Counted from the first letter of the stretch, positions 1 through 15,400 are shown. The stretch: 64,000 bases of DNA from Piromyces finnis (GCA_002104945.1 MCFH01000005.1:62001-126000); one strand, 5' to 3'. Notes: a model not told the origin generated them from the letters alone. Numbers and translations: made by a program.

Positions 1-3000
1 AACCTCTGCATAAATTTTATTGTCATGTTGGTTAGAAGCAAGATTAGCAAGATCATCATCACTAAATATATCAGTTAAATCGCTCTTAAAAGAATATATA
101 TCTGATGGTACATCTTTACTGAAATTTGAAACTATATCACAGTCTTTACGAGAAGCTTCAGAGTAAGGTATGGAGGAATTGCTTAATCTCTTCTTTTCAA
201 TTAATTTTTTTATAATTTTCTTATATTTGAGACTTTGCTTTTCAAGTTGAACCTTGTGCTTTTCTTTCTGCTTAATTTGTAATTGATAAAGCTTTTCCAT
301 TCTTTCCTGAGCTTGATTAATTCTATCAGAGAGTTCAGCCATTTGTGCTTGAAGAGCTTCATTAATCTTTTCTTTTTCTTCTAATTGATCCTTTAAGTTA
401 TTAATATGTTCTTCATAATTAATGACAGAATCATTCAACGATTGATTTTTGTTTTCAATTTCTTTGACCTTTTCGTTAGATTTTTTAATAATGGCATCTT
501 TTTCATCTAATACACTAATAAGGAAGGAAAGCTTATTTTTTGAACTTTCTAATTCTCTTTCTTTATTTTTTATACTATCATTTGTATTATTAATTTGTTT
601 ATCTTTTTCATTTAAGAGAGCGGATAAATACTCTAATTTTTCTCTTAATTCATCTATATTTTGTTGTCCTTCTTCTGTCCTTTGTTTAAGTTCTTTTTCA
701 AACTTTTTGTATTTTTGACTATTTTTTCTACCTAAAATTTGATTTTCTTCTAATGATAACAATGTATCAGTATACTGCTTTATAATTTCCATTCTGTCCT
801 TAATTTCAGCATCTTTAGCTTCAATAGCTTTTGTAAGAGTCTTAATTTTAGAATCTTCATGTAATTCTTCTTCAATCTTATCGACAGAAGATTCATTCCT
901 TATTGAACATTTACTTTTTTGTTTTTCATTAGTAGTAATATTAGGCATCTTTTTAGTTTGTTCTTCGTTATGCTCAATTTTATTCTCATTATGGATAATT
1001 TTATTATTAATAATATTATCAACAAAACTTTTACTATTTCTTTCTTTAGATTCTGATGAATTCATTTTTGGAGAAATACTTGGCCTTACACTAGATATTC
1101 TACGTGGAACTAATGATGGTAATAAATAAGTTTGAGTTTGAGATTTAACTTCTGATGATTTTGGTAAATTATTAATAGATTCTGTTCCTGGAGAACTACA
1201 ATTTGATTTTGGTGAATTTGATTCTGGTGAATTTGATTCTGGTGAATTTAATTTTGGTAATCTGGTATTAGAAATTTTTATATCATTAGTAATATTATTA
1301 ATACGTTTAAGTGAAGCAGTACGAACTGGTTTTTCATTAGTAATTTTTTTTGTAATTGGTTTATCATTATTAATTACAGTATTTTCAGTAATAATAGTCT
1401 TTTTAATAATACTTGGTTTTTGTATCACCTTGGTTTCAACAGTTGGTTCTAATATCTCATCATCTTCAATTAATGAATCATTTATAAATCCATTTGACTT
1501 TATTGTAGTAGTACTAGTACAAATGGTTTTATTAGTGTCTATGGGTTTTCTTTTGGAAACTGTTATTGTTTCTGTATTGATAGTAATAATTCTTTTCTTA
1601 CCACCGGTTGGTTCATTAACAACTTCTTCAGTTACAACTGGCTCACAATAAGTTTTTTCAGTAACAATTTGTTCTCCGTTTTCAATAGATGATTCTGATT
1701 TGATAATTGTTTGTTCAGTAGTTATTGGAAGAATATTAGAGGTTGATTCATCATTAATACCTTCCATTGCCTTAATTACCTCTTGTGAGTCTTCTTCAAA
1801 GATTGTTTCAAGGTAATCGATATCATTTGAATAATTCATTATTTCATTTTTTGGTTCGTTAATAATATATTCTTTACTTGAAGATTCATCTTCTTCATCT
1901 GAAGAATCCTTAAGATCTCCTGAAACTGACACATATGGAACAGTAAATTTTGTAACAGCTGGTGCAGCTTTTGGAGTAACATCATCATCTGTTTTAAAAA
2001 TATTTTCTCCAAGAATTAAATCATCACCATTATTTATTATAATTTCATCATTAAAAATTCCATCTTGCATAATATTTTCAGAAATATTTTCTTCAATATA
2101 TGAATCGATTACTGAGCTTTCATCGGTATCAGGTTCAATATTTTCTTTTGAATCATCATACATATCTAAATCAACAGGATCAATTTCTTCACCATTTTCA
2201 AGCAATCCTTGGTAATGTTTTCCCCCATGTTCATCAATATAAATGGTTTCTTTAAACTTATTTAACTTTTTCTTTAAAAATGCAATATTTTCTTTTACCA
2301 TAGTTGAATTTGAACTTTCACTGCAATTAATATCAATATTACATTTTATTTGTCGGAAGAGTTGAAGAATGCTTTCCATCTTTCCAATAATTTCTATTTC
2401 TTCAAAAGTGTCAGTTAAATATGGAGTACAATAAAATAAAATAGTTCTGTCTTTACCAGCTAAAGCTTTGCTAACAACTAAATCAAGACATGGACAAAAA
2501 ATAACAATTTTATGAAAAATTTTCTTTAATTCAACATTTGGATAGAGTTCAATTTGATTCAATAATTTATCAGTTATTGTGTGTGAGAAATCAATAAAAT
2601 TAAGTTTTGATTCCAATTTCATCATTTTATTTGTTTTTTTATTCATACGATATTGAGAAAGTGATACATTGAAAATGGTGTGTGAATTTTCGTATTTCTT
2701 ATCTTTATAATGTTTTAAGATTGCTTGCTTAACATCTTTTAAGTTATTAAATCCTTTAAAACTTTCATGTAATGAAACACTTTTAAAATTGTAGTTAGCA
2801 TTTTCATCTGGAATTTCAACTAACGAATAACCAATTTGGTATTTTATATCTTTTTCTTTCATAAAATTTAAAGCTTTAAATATACTAGTAATTGCATATA
2901 AAGCTATACCTTTGGAATCTTTTTTGAAGGCATTTACATTAAAGTTTTCACCAATAAATGTATATGTCTTACCACCATCTTTAGGACCAAATGCCATAAA

Positions 3001-3471
3001 ATTAACATCAATACTATTTAATTTAAAATAAAAAAAAAATTAGAATTTTTCAATTATTTTACTTTAAATAAAAAATTTTTCAAATATTTAAATTGAAATT
3101 TCAATATTAATATCAATTAATTTTTTATTATTACTACAAAAATAGTTTTTTAAATTGAAATTTCAATATCAATTTATTTTTTATTATTGCTACAAAAATA
3201 GTTTTTTAAATAACATATTAAAAATATATATATATATCAATTCTTTTAACACCTACCCTTTCATGAAAGATTTTACAATGGAAAGAATTGAACTATCATA
3301 GATTTTTCTATTTGAAGTAACCTCACTATAAACTATATCATAATAATGAGATTTGCTTTCAATATATGAGTCACTATCATACATAGAAGGTTTTAAACGA
3401 AGAATTGCCTTTATATTCTCTTCTAAAGGAAAATTTTCCTTTCTACTATATTGGGATGAACTTTCAGACAT
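1..3471 (-). CDS. Kinesin-related protein with degenerate motor domain (C-terminus off the left edge)
   Basis: Two exons, 3257-3471 and 1-3013, are joined by a phase-2 GT..AG intron (3014-3256); 1076 codons lie in the window and the frame is still open at base 1. The N-terminal ~295 residues follow a kinesin motor in order: an ENIKAILRLKP start strand; a Walker A loop GPKDGGKT at residues ~81-88, inside MAFGPKDGGKTYTF; KGIALYAITSIF; NSHTIFNVSL in place of the switch I NxxSSRSH; LNFIDFSH at ~209 in place of switch II LNLVDLAGSE; and ILFYCTPYLTDTFEEIEI, matching the last strand and helix. Switch I and II are eroded, so ATP-driven movement is doubtful. An acidic, Ser/Thr-rich linker follows, then a long coiled coil from about residue 790 to 1025. 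The start ATG at 3471 gives the expected kinesin N-terminus. Known for the family: microtubule binding. Inferred: a non-motile or regulatory kinesin relative. Confidence 0.78.
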
Positions 3472-6425
3472 TTTTATATAACAAATACTTTAAATTTTCC
3501 TGATAGTAAATTTTTTATTTCGTTTATTAATAAATATTTATGTATTTTCTTTAAATATTGGTATAAATTATAAATTTTTATTTATTATTTTATAATTGGT
3601 AAAAATGATAATTTATGTGATTCAATATGTAAATGATATTTGTATAAAATTCTACTTTTCCAAGATTAATTATATTAAAGATAATCTTTTTTTTAGTCCT
3701 TAAATTATTAATATTTAATTATTATTTTTAAAATGTACTTTTGTTTATTAAGTTGTTTATTTATTAAATTAATTTATTAACAAAAAAAAAAAGAATTGTA
3801 GGTTGAAAAGAAATTAAAAAGATATATATTATATCTGGAGTACAATATATAACTTCTTAATTTCTTTTTTTTTTTTTTTTTTACTTAAATAATTATTTAA
3901 ATGTAATATAAGTTTATCTGCAATAATGCAGTACTATTATTAACAACAATTAGTATACATTTAATTAAAATTAGTTAAAAAGTATAATGTAACTTTTTTA
4001 TGCATAATAAAACCAAAACAACGTTCTTATATATAAATTTTAATTTTTTCTTCTCCAATGGAATTAAAAATTTTATTCCTTTATTTTATTTAAATGTTTT
4101 AAACATGATATCAATAATCTTATTTAATAATAATATATACTAATATAATTTAATATATTACTCAATATAATTATAATATTGTTAAACATAAATATTATTA
4201 TTTTTATTTATATTTTATTAAATCTATATATAATGTTTTATTGCCATCTTTTACAAAATAAACAAATAGAATCATAATATGTAATTGTATCAAAAAAAAA
4301 AAAAAAAAAACAATAATATTTATTTTTAAAAAATATATATATTTTAAATTAAATAATATATATATTCTATAGAAATTTTATATGTAATATAATACTATAA
4401 AATATTAGTAAAAATAAAATTTTAATTATTAATAATAAGAACAGTAAACCAATTATATTATTCATTGATACTTTATTCAAATATATTTATTATAATTATT
4501 AATTTACATTTATTCAGATATATTTATTATAATTATTAGAATATATATAAAAATATATACTAATATAATGCTTATTTTACTGTATTACCCTAAACAAATA
4601 TTATAATATATTTTTTAAACGTTAAATTCTATTTATAAGTATGGTAATACAAATTTAAAATATTAATAGTTTAATTGATTAAATTATATCTATAATAAAT
4701 ATATATTATATAATTTTATTATAGCTCTATTTATAATCAAATTAATTATTTTAATCCTATTTGCTAAAGTTCTATAGTTTATATGTAAAGCTATTAGACT
4801 TTTAGGTAGTAGTAAAACTATACCGAAAATCATCAAAAAACATCTTAAAATAATTATTATATTAGTATTTATTATATGCATGTTATAAGTTAACTAATAT
4901 ATAAATATTTTATTATTATATTTAACTATAAACTTATCATACAAACAATTACTTTCAACTAGTTACATATTTTTTTGTGTGTTGTTGTTTTAATGAAACA
5001 CGTTACTATAAATAGTAGTAATTAATTAAATTAGCCATACCATAAATTAAAAACAAATAAATTAATAATAAATATTAATGCATTTCAATATATTAAATCT
5101 ACACACAACAACAAAAAAATATTAATACTATAAATCTATATTTTCTAAAAATTATATTTATATATTGTTAAAGTTTACTTTAATTAATAGCAACAATATA
5201 ATAAACTATAATCTTTTATCAGTATTTTTTCTCTATAAAGTCATCATTTTTTTTTATTTATTTTACAAATGAAAAATTAATCTGTAATATTAAAATTTAT
5301 GATAATTTATATATAAAAAAAGTATATTAATTAAACTTTAATATAATTTTTAAAAAAGGTTATATTACAAAATATACAAAATGACTATTAGAAAAGTTAA
5401 ATAAATTATATATTTTTTAGTTGATAATTCAGTATTTAGTATTGTAATCAATTTTAAATATTTAGATTTATTATTATTATTACTAATAACAAAAATATAA
5501 CTTATAAGTAATGATAATATGCAAAATTTAATTATATTTAATCTGTAATTATATTATTACTAATTAAAAAAGTTAAAAATTTTAATATTTTAAAGATAAA
5601 TTTTTATTGCCACTTTACAGGAACAATATATTTTTGAAATTAATCATAAATTTATATATTTTATTATAACTATAATAAAATACTAATTGGATTTAATAAA
5701 TAGTTCTAATTTTATATAAATAAAGCAAAAAAAATTATAGTAAAAGGAATCTATTGAAAATACTTTATTATAATATTATGTAAATGTCAATTTTTTTATA
5801 TATTAATAGCAAATACATATATAAAAAGTGGCATTAACCAAAAATTTAATTAATAATTTATATTATTTATTGTAGAGAAAAACGATTATAATAATTAAAT
5901 AATATTGCATAGAAATAATTATTTATTAATTGGTCATGGTATTGAAATACAAATTATATATAATATTTAAAAATGTAAATTCATTCCATAAGTTCCTTAA
6001 ATTTGATTTTTAACATAAAATAATTATTTTATTGATATTACTTTATAATGAGGTATGGTTTAAATAATCTTTTAAAATTTAAGAACTAAATTTAAAATTT
6101 GAATCACAAAGTCTAAATTTATTTTATTTTAAATTAAGTTTTTTTTTGGAAATTTTTAAAACGCCATTGATTAACTTTTTCAGGTTGTACAAAATTTTTA
6201 ATAATTTAAATTAACACCAAAAAATTTTAATTAAATTTTTATTTAAATTCTATTTAATTATTCTGTATCCTATCATTTTATGAATTAAACTTTTTGTAGA
6301 GCCATATACAATAAAAAAAAGTAAATATCATTATTTTAAATAATAAAATTTATGGAATAATCATATAATAAATTATTAATATAAAGAGTTAATAATAAGT
6401 AACTTTGAAATATTATAAGTTTATT

Positions 6426-6628
6426 AACTTTGTTTCCTCAAATTATTAATATAATAATATTATTACTATTAACTTTGTTTCCTCAAATTATTAATATAAT
6501 AATATTATTACTATTAACTTTGTTTCCTCAAATTATTAATATAATAATATTATTACTATTAACTTTGTTTCCTCAAATTATTAATATAATAATATTATTA
6601 CTATTAACTTTGTTTCCTCAAATTATTA
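6426..6628. repeat. 45-bp minisatellite, four full copies plus a partial one
   Basis: Four consecutive 45-bp units start at 6426, 6471, 6516 and 6561. Each begins AACTTTGTTTCCTCAAATTA and ends in TTATTACTATT. A fifth, truncated unit from 6606 runs directly into the hexanucleotide array. The copies look identical by eye, which suggests recent amplification. The period is a multiple of three, so an open frame crosses it, but it carries no coding signal. Confidence 0.93.
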
Positions 6629-6774
6629 CTATTACTATTACTATTACTATTACTATTACTATTACTATTACTATTACTATTACTATTACTATTACTATTA
6701 CTATTACTATTACTATTACTATTACTATTACTATTACTATTACTATTACTATTACTATTACTATTACTATTACT
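6625..6774. repeat. Perfect hexanucleotide array (ATTACT)25
   Basis: Twenty-five uninterrupted ATTACT units start inside the last partial minisatellite copy. The tail of the 45-bp unit itself contains TTATTACTATT, so slippage probably seeded the array from that unit. Confidence 0.95.
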
Positions 6775-9467
6775 AATAATAATATATTTTGATGAAAAAC
6801 TTTTTAAGCAAACATAAAAAGAATAAGAGAATAAGCTAATTTAATTTATATGGTTTAAATTTTAATTTGAATGAGATTTTAGTTATTGTAATCCATAATA
6901 CCTATAAATCAAAAAATAATAAAAAAGAAAGTGATAAGAATTAATATATAATTTCATTTCTAATAAATAAAAAAAGGTTAGTTTATAATTTAAATTCATA
7001 CCTTACATAAAATAATGTTAATAACATAAATAATGTATGTTAATTTTTCATAATTTATATAAATCCACATTACATCACATGTTCATTTCGTTATAAAATA
7101 ATTATTTTTTTTTATTAAATATAGTATAAAATGAATGATAATATACTAATTATAAAGTTTTTTATATATAAATTTATGATATATTTATTAAGTATAAAGC
7201 AAGATATTGTATATTGATTAAATAGTTATAAGAAAAATAACTTCAATTATCTTTAGTTTTTATTACATTTATAAATAGGTCTTTAAACTTCGTTTAACCC
7301 ATTTATAATAATAATATCTATAATGATAATGGTACATATTCCAACAATTTCATATTTATATTTAATAATGTATACAATGTATAAAGTATTCTATTTAACT
7401 TTGAACTATTTATTGTATTAACAATTTACATTTTATATATAGATAGAATATATTAAATTACTTAAAAAATTATTAAATTAATAATTTTATTTAAGTAATA
7501 AACCAAATTTAAAATAATATAATAATTTTTATTATTAATGATATTAAAAAGATATTAAAAGAAATTAAAAAATATTAAATATTTTTTTTTATTTTTTTAA
7601 AAAATCATTTATAAAAGGTTGTTGGTTATTATAAAGTAAAGTAAATTCATAATCATTAAATATATTATATATATAATATTAAGTATTTATTATTTAAATA
7701 ACAAATAAAATTGTAACAAATATTATTTACTATCCTCCATTATTATTAAAAATACTGAAACAAAAGTAATATTTTATTAACAATTTTTTAAAATCAATAA
7801 AAGTTACTGTTAATAATATTCTATATTTCATTTTTCTTATTCAACATTTTTAATACTATCAAGTAAATAGGAAATATTTTTTTAATAAATATTTATAATA
7901 TTTAAATTATATTTATTTAAACATTTACAACATAAATTTTAAGAAATAAAAAGAGAAAATAAAAAGTGTTTTTCAAATAATATAAAATAAAACAAACAAA
8001 CAAACAAACAAACAACAACAACAACTGTAAAAAAAAAAAAAAAAACAAAAAGAAACAATAGCAATAATAGCAATAATAGCAATATATATATTTATTATAA
8101 AAAATAGTACTTTTTTGAGAATTACTTCTATGAATTATATAAATAATAATAATATTTAAGTAATATAGACCTTTAAAATTTATCATAATGATATAAATAA
8201 AAATAGTACTATTTTAAAGTATTAATTATTAATTAAAAAAAAAATTATGTTTTTTTTTATATTTATTACTAATAAATAATTATTTTATTTTTATAATATT
8301 GAATATTTATAGGTTTCATAAGTAAATATTAAATATATAATTTATAATAAATATTGATATTATTCGTAAATATCAAATGATTCTAAATAAAATTAAAATG
8401 AAATAATAAATTTTGTTTTTATTTTTTTTATTGATTTTTATTTAACTTTTAATAAATTGATATAGTTAAATAAGAATAAATAAATAAAATTAGATATATA
8501 AATATAAAATAATAATATATATGCTAATATATATAAAAGAAAGTTAAATAATGAATAATTCGATATGTATAATATATAACAATTATTTTCTTTTTAAAAA
8601 GAAATTTAGATAATTCATTTTTTTTTATCATATTTAAAAAAAAAAAAAATATATACAGAGAAAGAATAACAAATATATTTAGAAACGACATAAAATTTTT
8701 AATTCAATATATAAATCTAATATTCCTATATCTTTTTTTTATAACAGCAATTGACTTTAAAAGTAATTATTTAATAAGTATAAATTTTAATTTAAATTAT
8801 AAAATTTTGTATTTTTTAAATTAACATTCATATACAAATATTTGTGAATTTTATTATTATTGTAAAACAGATTTTTAATATTTATTATCATGAAATGTAT
8901 TTTACATTTTTAAAATTATTAAAAGAAAAAAAAGATAATTAAATAATTTACATATAACAAAACAACAACAAGACAACAGAAACATATTCAGTTATACTAA
9001 AAAATTTCACAATATTTTAAAAAATTCAAAAGTAAATTTATTATAATAAAGAATAGTTAAAATTTTGTTCCAAATTGTATATAAATATAAACTTAGATGT
9101 TAGTATTGATTCAAATTAAATAAATAAATCAACGAAATATACATTTAAATTATAAACAATAATAAATTAATAAAAGTATTAAAGTAAACAGTATATAGTT
9201 ATTATTATTTATTTTATAAAAGCTTGTAACAAAGTAAAATTTTAAGACAATTCAATAAATAAAAACATAAAAATTCATATTTTATATTTTTTTTAGTGGC
9301 AAGTGAATATATTGTTAATAACAATGATAATATAAGATTTTTTTAAACCAATATTAAATGAATAAAAATATTTTTCTTTCTTTTTTTTTTTTTTGTTTTC
9401 TATTATTTCAATAAAATCTTTTTATACAAGTATTTTAATTTTTTTTTTTTTTTTTTGAAAAAAGAAA

Positions 9468-12400
9468 ATGGAACATAAACTCCAAAGATCAATAAGATTA
9501 GATGGAAAGGCTGAAAGAAGGTTATCTCCTTTAAATCCCTTAGCATCACAAAATAGTAATTCACCTGTAGCTTCATCTTCTATACCTATACAAAAAAATG
9601 ATGATACAACCCCTCATGTTCAATCCCAGCTGAGAAAAAGTACAATCAATAATTTAGAGGAATTTAATAATGTTATAGATAATTCAATAACCACAATACC
9701 AAATTCAAATTTATTGTCGAGTAGTAGTAATAACAATATCAATAATAATAATAATAGTAATGATACAGCTGATTCTTCTTTAAATACAACACCAACAACC
9801 CCCACTAGATCATCATCTATAAATAATAATAATAATAAAAACAATAATAATAACAATAACAAAAACAATAACAGTAACAATAATAATAATAGGAATTTCC
9901 CTGAAGAAACAATTGTAAAAAGAAAAAGTGTTACTGGAATACCACCAAGTTTAAGAAGATTGAGTCGATGTTTATCTGATGCTTCTGAATTAACAATGCC
10001 TAGTGGTGACGATCCGTTATTTTCAATTTCATCGACGGCTTTAATTCAAACACCAACATCTGTAAGACCCATACCAATTCCTAATCCATTACCGCTATGT
10101 CGAATCAATCGCTGTTCAGTATCATTAGAAAACGAAGAAAATACAAGCAATTCCTCATCGTCTTATGCTAATAACACATCATCCGTTAAATTATCTACTA
10201 TAACCTCAACAAATGCTAATATATCATCTTCTAATTATAATCAACCCAGCTCATTTCATTCAATTAATTCAACTAACAATAATGATAATTCAAGCTTAAA
10301 TAATCCTAATGTATCGTCATCACTCTCAACAACAATGTCTTCTATTCCAATTATTGGCAAAAATATTAATAATCAATTTCTAAGTAATAGTGTATCTTCG
10401 TCAATAACTTCAAATAATAGTTTAATTAGTAATAATAGTGTAGTTTCTAATTCAAATATAGTTGGAAGTGGGTTTAATAGAAAGTTTTCCAATTTCATAC
10501 CAAGTAATCCTGCACGAAGAAGATCAAGAGGACTTTCATTTAATAATAATTCAAATTTAGTATCTCATAATTATGTAAATAATTTTTCATCAAATTCTAA
10601 AAATTTCAAAAATATAACTATTCAATCTCAGCAAAATGATGAAATATTTATGATAGATGATAATGATTCTTCTGATGATCCAAAACCACCTTACCCTGCA
10701 AGATTATACGCACTTTCTTCTAGTTCACCATGCATTTATCCTATATTTAAAACCAATAATACATCAAATTTACCAACACCAAATCAACTAAACCCAAACT
10801 TTCATTCACAAGTAAATGCTATACAAAATTCTGAAATATCATCAAAAAAAAATAGTGATGAAATTAATTTCATAAATTATTCATTTAATAAAGATAAAAA
10901 TTATGTAAATATATTTACTTTTTTTTTTTTTTATCAATATATAAATAATTTTATATTATAAAGTATTGTTTTTATTCAAAATTATAAATATATAACTCTC
11001 AAAGTAATTAATAGAAAATTATTTTTATATGTATTCAAATATTTTTATTTTTACTCTATAGAATAAAGATAGCGTATCAAATTCACAAGTTGGAAGACTT
11101 AGAGAAAATTCAAATAAGAGTAGCCATGTTAAAAACATTGGTAAATTAAATAAATATCATTTCTAAAGTTATTATAATAAATATATATATAGGTGCTTTT
11201 TTTTATGTTTATAAAAAAAAATAATTATTAATATAATATCTAAATATTTATTATTATATATAAGAAAAATTACGATCATTTAGAACTAGGACATTTTCGG
11301 CGAATTTTGAGGCAAATAATTTAAATATTAAAAAAAGGGAATTTCAAAGTTATAATAACAAAAATGAAAATACTTATCAGTATTTAATTAATTTATCACG
11401 TGAAGCTAAAAACTTTAAATGGCGATCACCAAATGAAATAAATGATATATGGAGTGATATTCGGGAGGAATATAAAGAAGAATTTGATAATTTGTATACA
11501 GGAAATGCTTTTTCACCCCCTTTAACCCCAGTTCAAGGGTTTATGTCATTGAGATCTCAAAGTCCTTCTTTATTTATGTTTGATGATGAGTCTGTTGATG
11601 GAGATATCTTTCGTAATAATTTATATAATGATTCATCCATAATAAGTGATAAAAATTCAGTTTCTTCCAAAAGAAATACTTCCCTTTTTATATCTACAAA
11701 TAAATTTACCCATAACAGAAATAAATCGTTTAGTCACGCTATTTCACCTGAGAGTATAACATCATTAAGAAGTCCAAGTATTATTAGCTTTGGTCAGACT
11801 AATTCAAAAATTGTCAATAATCAAAATGGTGAGTCAATAAAGCCTGAAATAATTGAAACAATGGATAATCAAATGATGGTTGGTAATCAAGATATTAATA
11901 ATTCGACTCAACCACCTAATACCTCAGGCTATAATAGATCTTTGAGTGATGGTGATTTGTCAGCTTATTTAAAAGGATTTAGTAATTTAAAATATTCATT
12001 AAAGATTGCCAAAACTGCATGTAATAAAGAATTAACGAAAATCATAAAGATTTTATATGCATATATTGAGGAAGAAATTATGCTTCAAAAACGTCAAATG
12101 ACTGAAAATATTGATATTAACCATTCAGAAACCTCATCTGCAAATCAGGTGTTTAATAATATCAGTGCTTGTACGTTAAAGGTAGCGCCATCAACAATAA
12201 GCAATAATTCTAATAGTATTCAACTCTTTTCTACAAAATATAACTCAGATAATGAGGATGATATTTCTAATTATTCGATTTCTTCAAGTCTTGAAAATTC
12301 AAATGTTCGGAAAAATAATGTTAATGAAGATAATGCTGAAAGAAATGATGATACCCAAAGTCAAATGAAACAAATATCAAATGATAATATCATTTCAACT

Positions 12401-15400
12401 TCTTCATTATCATCTGGTCGAAATATTAATGATTATAATAATGGAAAATTTAATTCAGCTAATAGTGAAAGCTCTCAAATAAGTTCATCTTATAAGACAC
12501 ACTCGTATAACAATAATATTTCAATAAAAAGAAAAGAGTCAATGAACTCCGAAAATGATTATGGAAAAATAAAAAACCGCACGATGCAGAAAAATGTTTG
12601 TGAGAATAGTATAGAATCATTATTTTATATGTCAAAAGAGGAGTTTACACCTTTAGTAGAAGCATTAACTAATGCAATTTATATTGCTCAAACCATTATT
12701 GATATGGATGTCAGTGATTTAATTACTACAGGTATGTGTAAAAATATTATTGAAGAGATTCAAAGTTTACAAATTCTTTGGAATAAAAATCCTTTATGGC
12801 CAGGAAAAACGTATTTAGTAAGAATGCTAATGAATTTTGCTAGTGTTGCTAGATTAGTAGAACATTTAGAAGCTGATGCTAGAATATGGAACTATCCCAA
12901 TAAAATAGCGAAGGATAGATCCAATAAAAATTCAATAAGTAGTAGTTCAGGAACACCTATGGTGAACTACATGAAACAACATCATATGCATTTAAAATCA
13001 AATAGTGATAGTCGTAGAAATTCTATCTCCTCATTTGCAACATCTGAGTCTGAATATGCAATGGATGATGAAGAATATTATGAAGATGATGATTTTTATA
13101 ATGATTATGATTCAGAATATAATTCTTATCGTGGAAAACAAAAAATAGGCGAGAATAATTATGAAAATAAGAGATTCAAGCAACAAGAATCATGGAGTCA
13201 ATTAGAATTACGTGAAGCAGCAATTGAAAGTCAATCTTTAAATGTTTTAATAGAAATGGATTTAGATGGAAAAATTTTATATGTAAGTCCTATTTGTTTT
13301 ACTGTTTTTGCTTACGAACCTAATGAAATTCTTGGTACAACTGTTCCACCTTTCCTTCCTCCTAATAGTGAAGATTCAAATGTATTTAAAGATGCACTAA
13401 AATGTCTTTTAGCTGACGATAATGCAAACATTGCTATGGAAATTAATTATAGAGCCTGTAGAGGTGATGGTCGTTGGTTAGAAATGGAAGGAAAAGGTAT
13501 GTTAATGATTGATCGTATTTCAAAAGTCAAAAAAAGTGCTGTATGGGTTACTCGACCTATTCAGTTAATTGGCGATGGTTGGGAAGATGTACTTTCTTCA
13601 TCATCTGATAATGCAAGTGATCATTTACAAACAACTGAAATTAATACTCAAGTTACTCCAACTGCTACAAGTAATTTAACTTCGGAAATCCCACCTCTCC
13701 CTACAAATTATACAAACAATACATTAGCATCACATCATAAAATCAAGCATATTCAGAGCTACAATGAAAACAAAAATAGTCCTCTTTCAGAATGTAGTTA
13801 TTCAATAATGAATTCATCCGAACTAGACCATAAGGAAGATGAGGGAGGAGAAACATTAGAGATCCGTCCAATTCATCGTCTTTCTGTTATTGATACTAGG
13901 ACGCATAAAAAATCACCTCTTAGTATTGCTAGTGAAGATATGATTATGGATGATTCTGATGAAGATGAAGAAAATGAAGATAGTATTAGTGAAATACAGA
14001 AAGAAGATAGAGAGCATAATGAAGAAGAGGAGGATGAAGGAGAAAAATTGAATATTCAACAGGAAGAAGATAATAGCCATCTTGAATCACAAGAAGAAAT
14101 ACCTGAAGAAAACGTTATAATTGATGAAGATGATGATGAATATGAATGTGAAGATATTGAAGGTGATGAAGATAATCAAAATGATGATAATATGAGTAAT
14201 ATTTCATATCATGGTGAAAATCTTGTATTATGTCATATTTGTGAAAGAACTGTTCCGATTATATTATTTGAACAACATTCTGAAATTTGCGCTGAAGTTA
14301 ATCGTACTGAAATGGATATTCATTTAACCGATGAAGAATTGGTTAATGCTAAAAATCAATTTAATGAAAGAATCAACTTTATTGATCAAGAAATTATTCG
14401 TGAAAAAAATATGACAATCCAACTTTTAAATAATGCTATGCCTTTAGATGATTATCAAAAACAAGAACAAAAGAGCTATATTAATTATTTATTGAAATTA
14501 AAAAATATTGCTCAACAATATATTGATTATATAGATAAAGGACTTGATTTACCTATTGAAGAGTATAGTACGATGTATGAAAGCGATTATCTTAATGAAC
14601 TTCATAATAATAATCATAATAATAGTATCAATAATAATGAATCTTCTTATTCCGAAGATAATATATCAAAACAAAAAAATGTATTAGAAAATATGAAAAT
14701 TGATGAAGCAGATGATAAAGATGAAGAGATAAATGGAAATACTTCAATAGAAAGAAGTCAAAATTTAATGATAGAAGATTCAAAACAAAGTTTTGTTAAT
14801 ATAAAGTTTAGTCAGTCCCCACGCGAAACAAAAGAATTACTATTTTTAGCAAAATTAGATCGTAAAGGAAGTAAGGAACATTTGACAGATGACAATGAAT
14901 CTATTGATGATGATAATAATATTGAAGAAAATACTGAAAATATTGAAATATATGCAATTCATCCTTCTCCAACCAACGATGATGAGTGCAGTATTTTTTC
15001 AGAAAACAAATCTAACATTAGTATTAATGTAGAGAATGTTGAAACTGAAGTTGATTTAGCTAATAAAATAAAATATATCAAAGAATGGAAAGGTAAACAA
15101 GAAGAAGAATTCTATCCATCACCCAATAGTAAAAAAAATAATAGTAATGAACGTTTGACAGTAACAAATCCTAATTCTAATGAACTTTCAATTATGGATG
15201 ATTCTTCTGTATTAGGATTAGGATTAGGATTATATCATCTATGTTCGGATGTAGAAGCAATTGTTAAAGGAAAGGCAGAAAATGTTGAGAAGTTACAAAT
15301 TTCATCTGCGAGATTCCATGAGAGTATGCTTAATGAAGAAACAATGAAAAGTGATATGCTTATTACGGACTTGGAAAATAGTAATATGGAAAATTTAAGT

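Larger units (their letters stand above)
3472..9467. other. AT-rich intergenic region, about 6 kb
   Basis: It lies between the divergent kinesin-related and Rim15-like genes, so it holds both promoters. Base composition is almost entirely A and T with many homopolymer runs. I see no supported gene. Short open frames at 4690-4881 and 7917-8186 on the minus strand are low-complexity by-products. The only clear structure is the tandem repeat pair at 6426-6774, plus short CAAA and CAA runs near 7991-8026. Confidence 0.7.

Noticed and set aside
4970-5121. GTGTGTTGTTG and CACACAACAACA runs suggesting a long inverted repeat
   Set aside because: The order of the GT and GTT parts differs between the arms, so they do not pair well. 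Low-complexity sequence explains it.
6430-6792. Open frame of LFPQIINIII repeats and an Ile-Thr run on the plus strand
   Set aside because: It is a translation of the 45-bp minisatellite and the ATTACT array. The periods are multiples of three, so no stop appears. No other coding signal is present.
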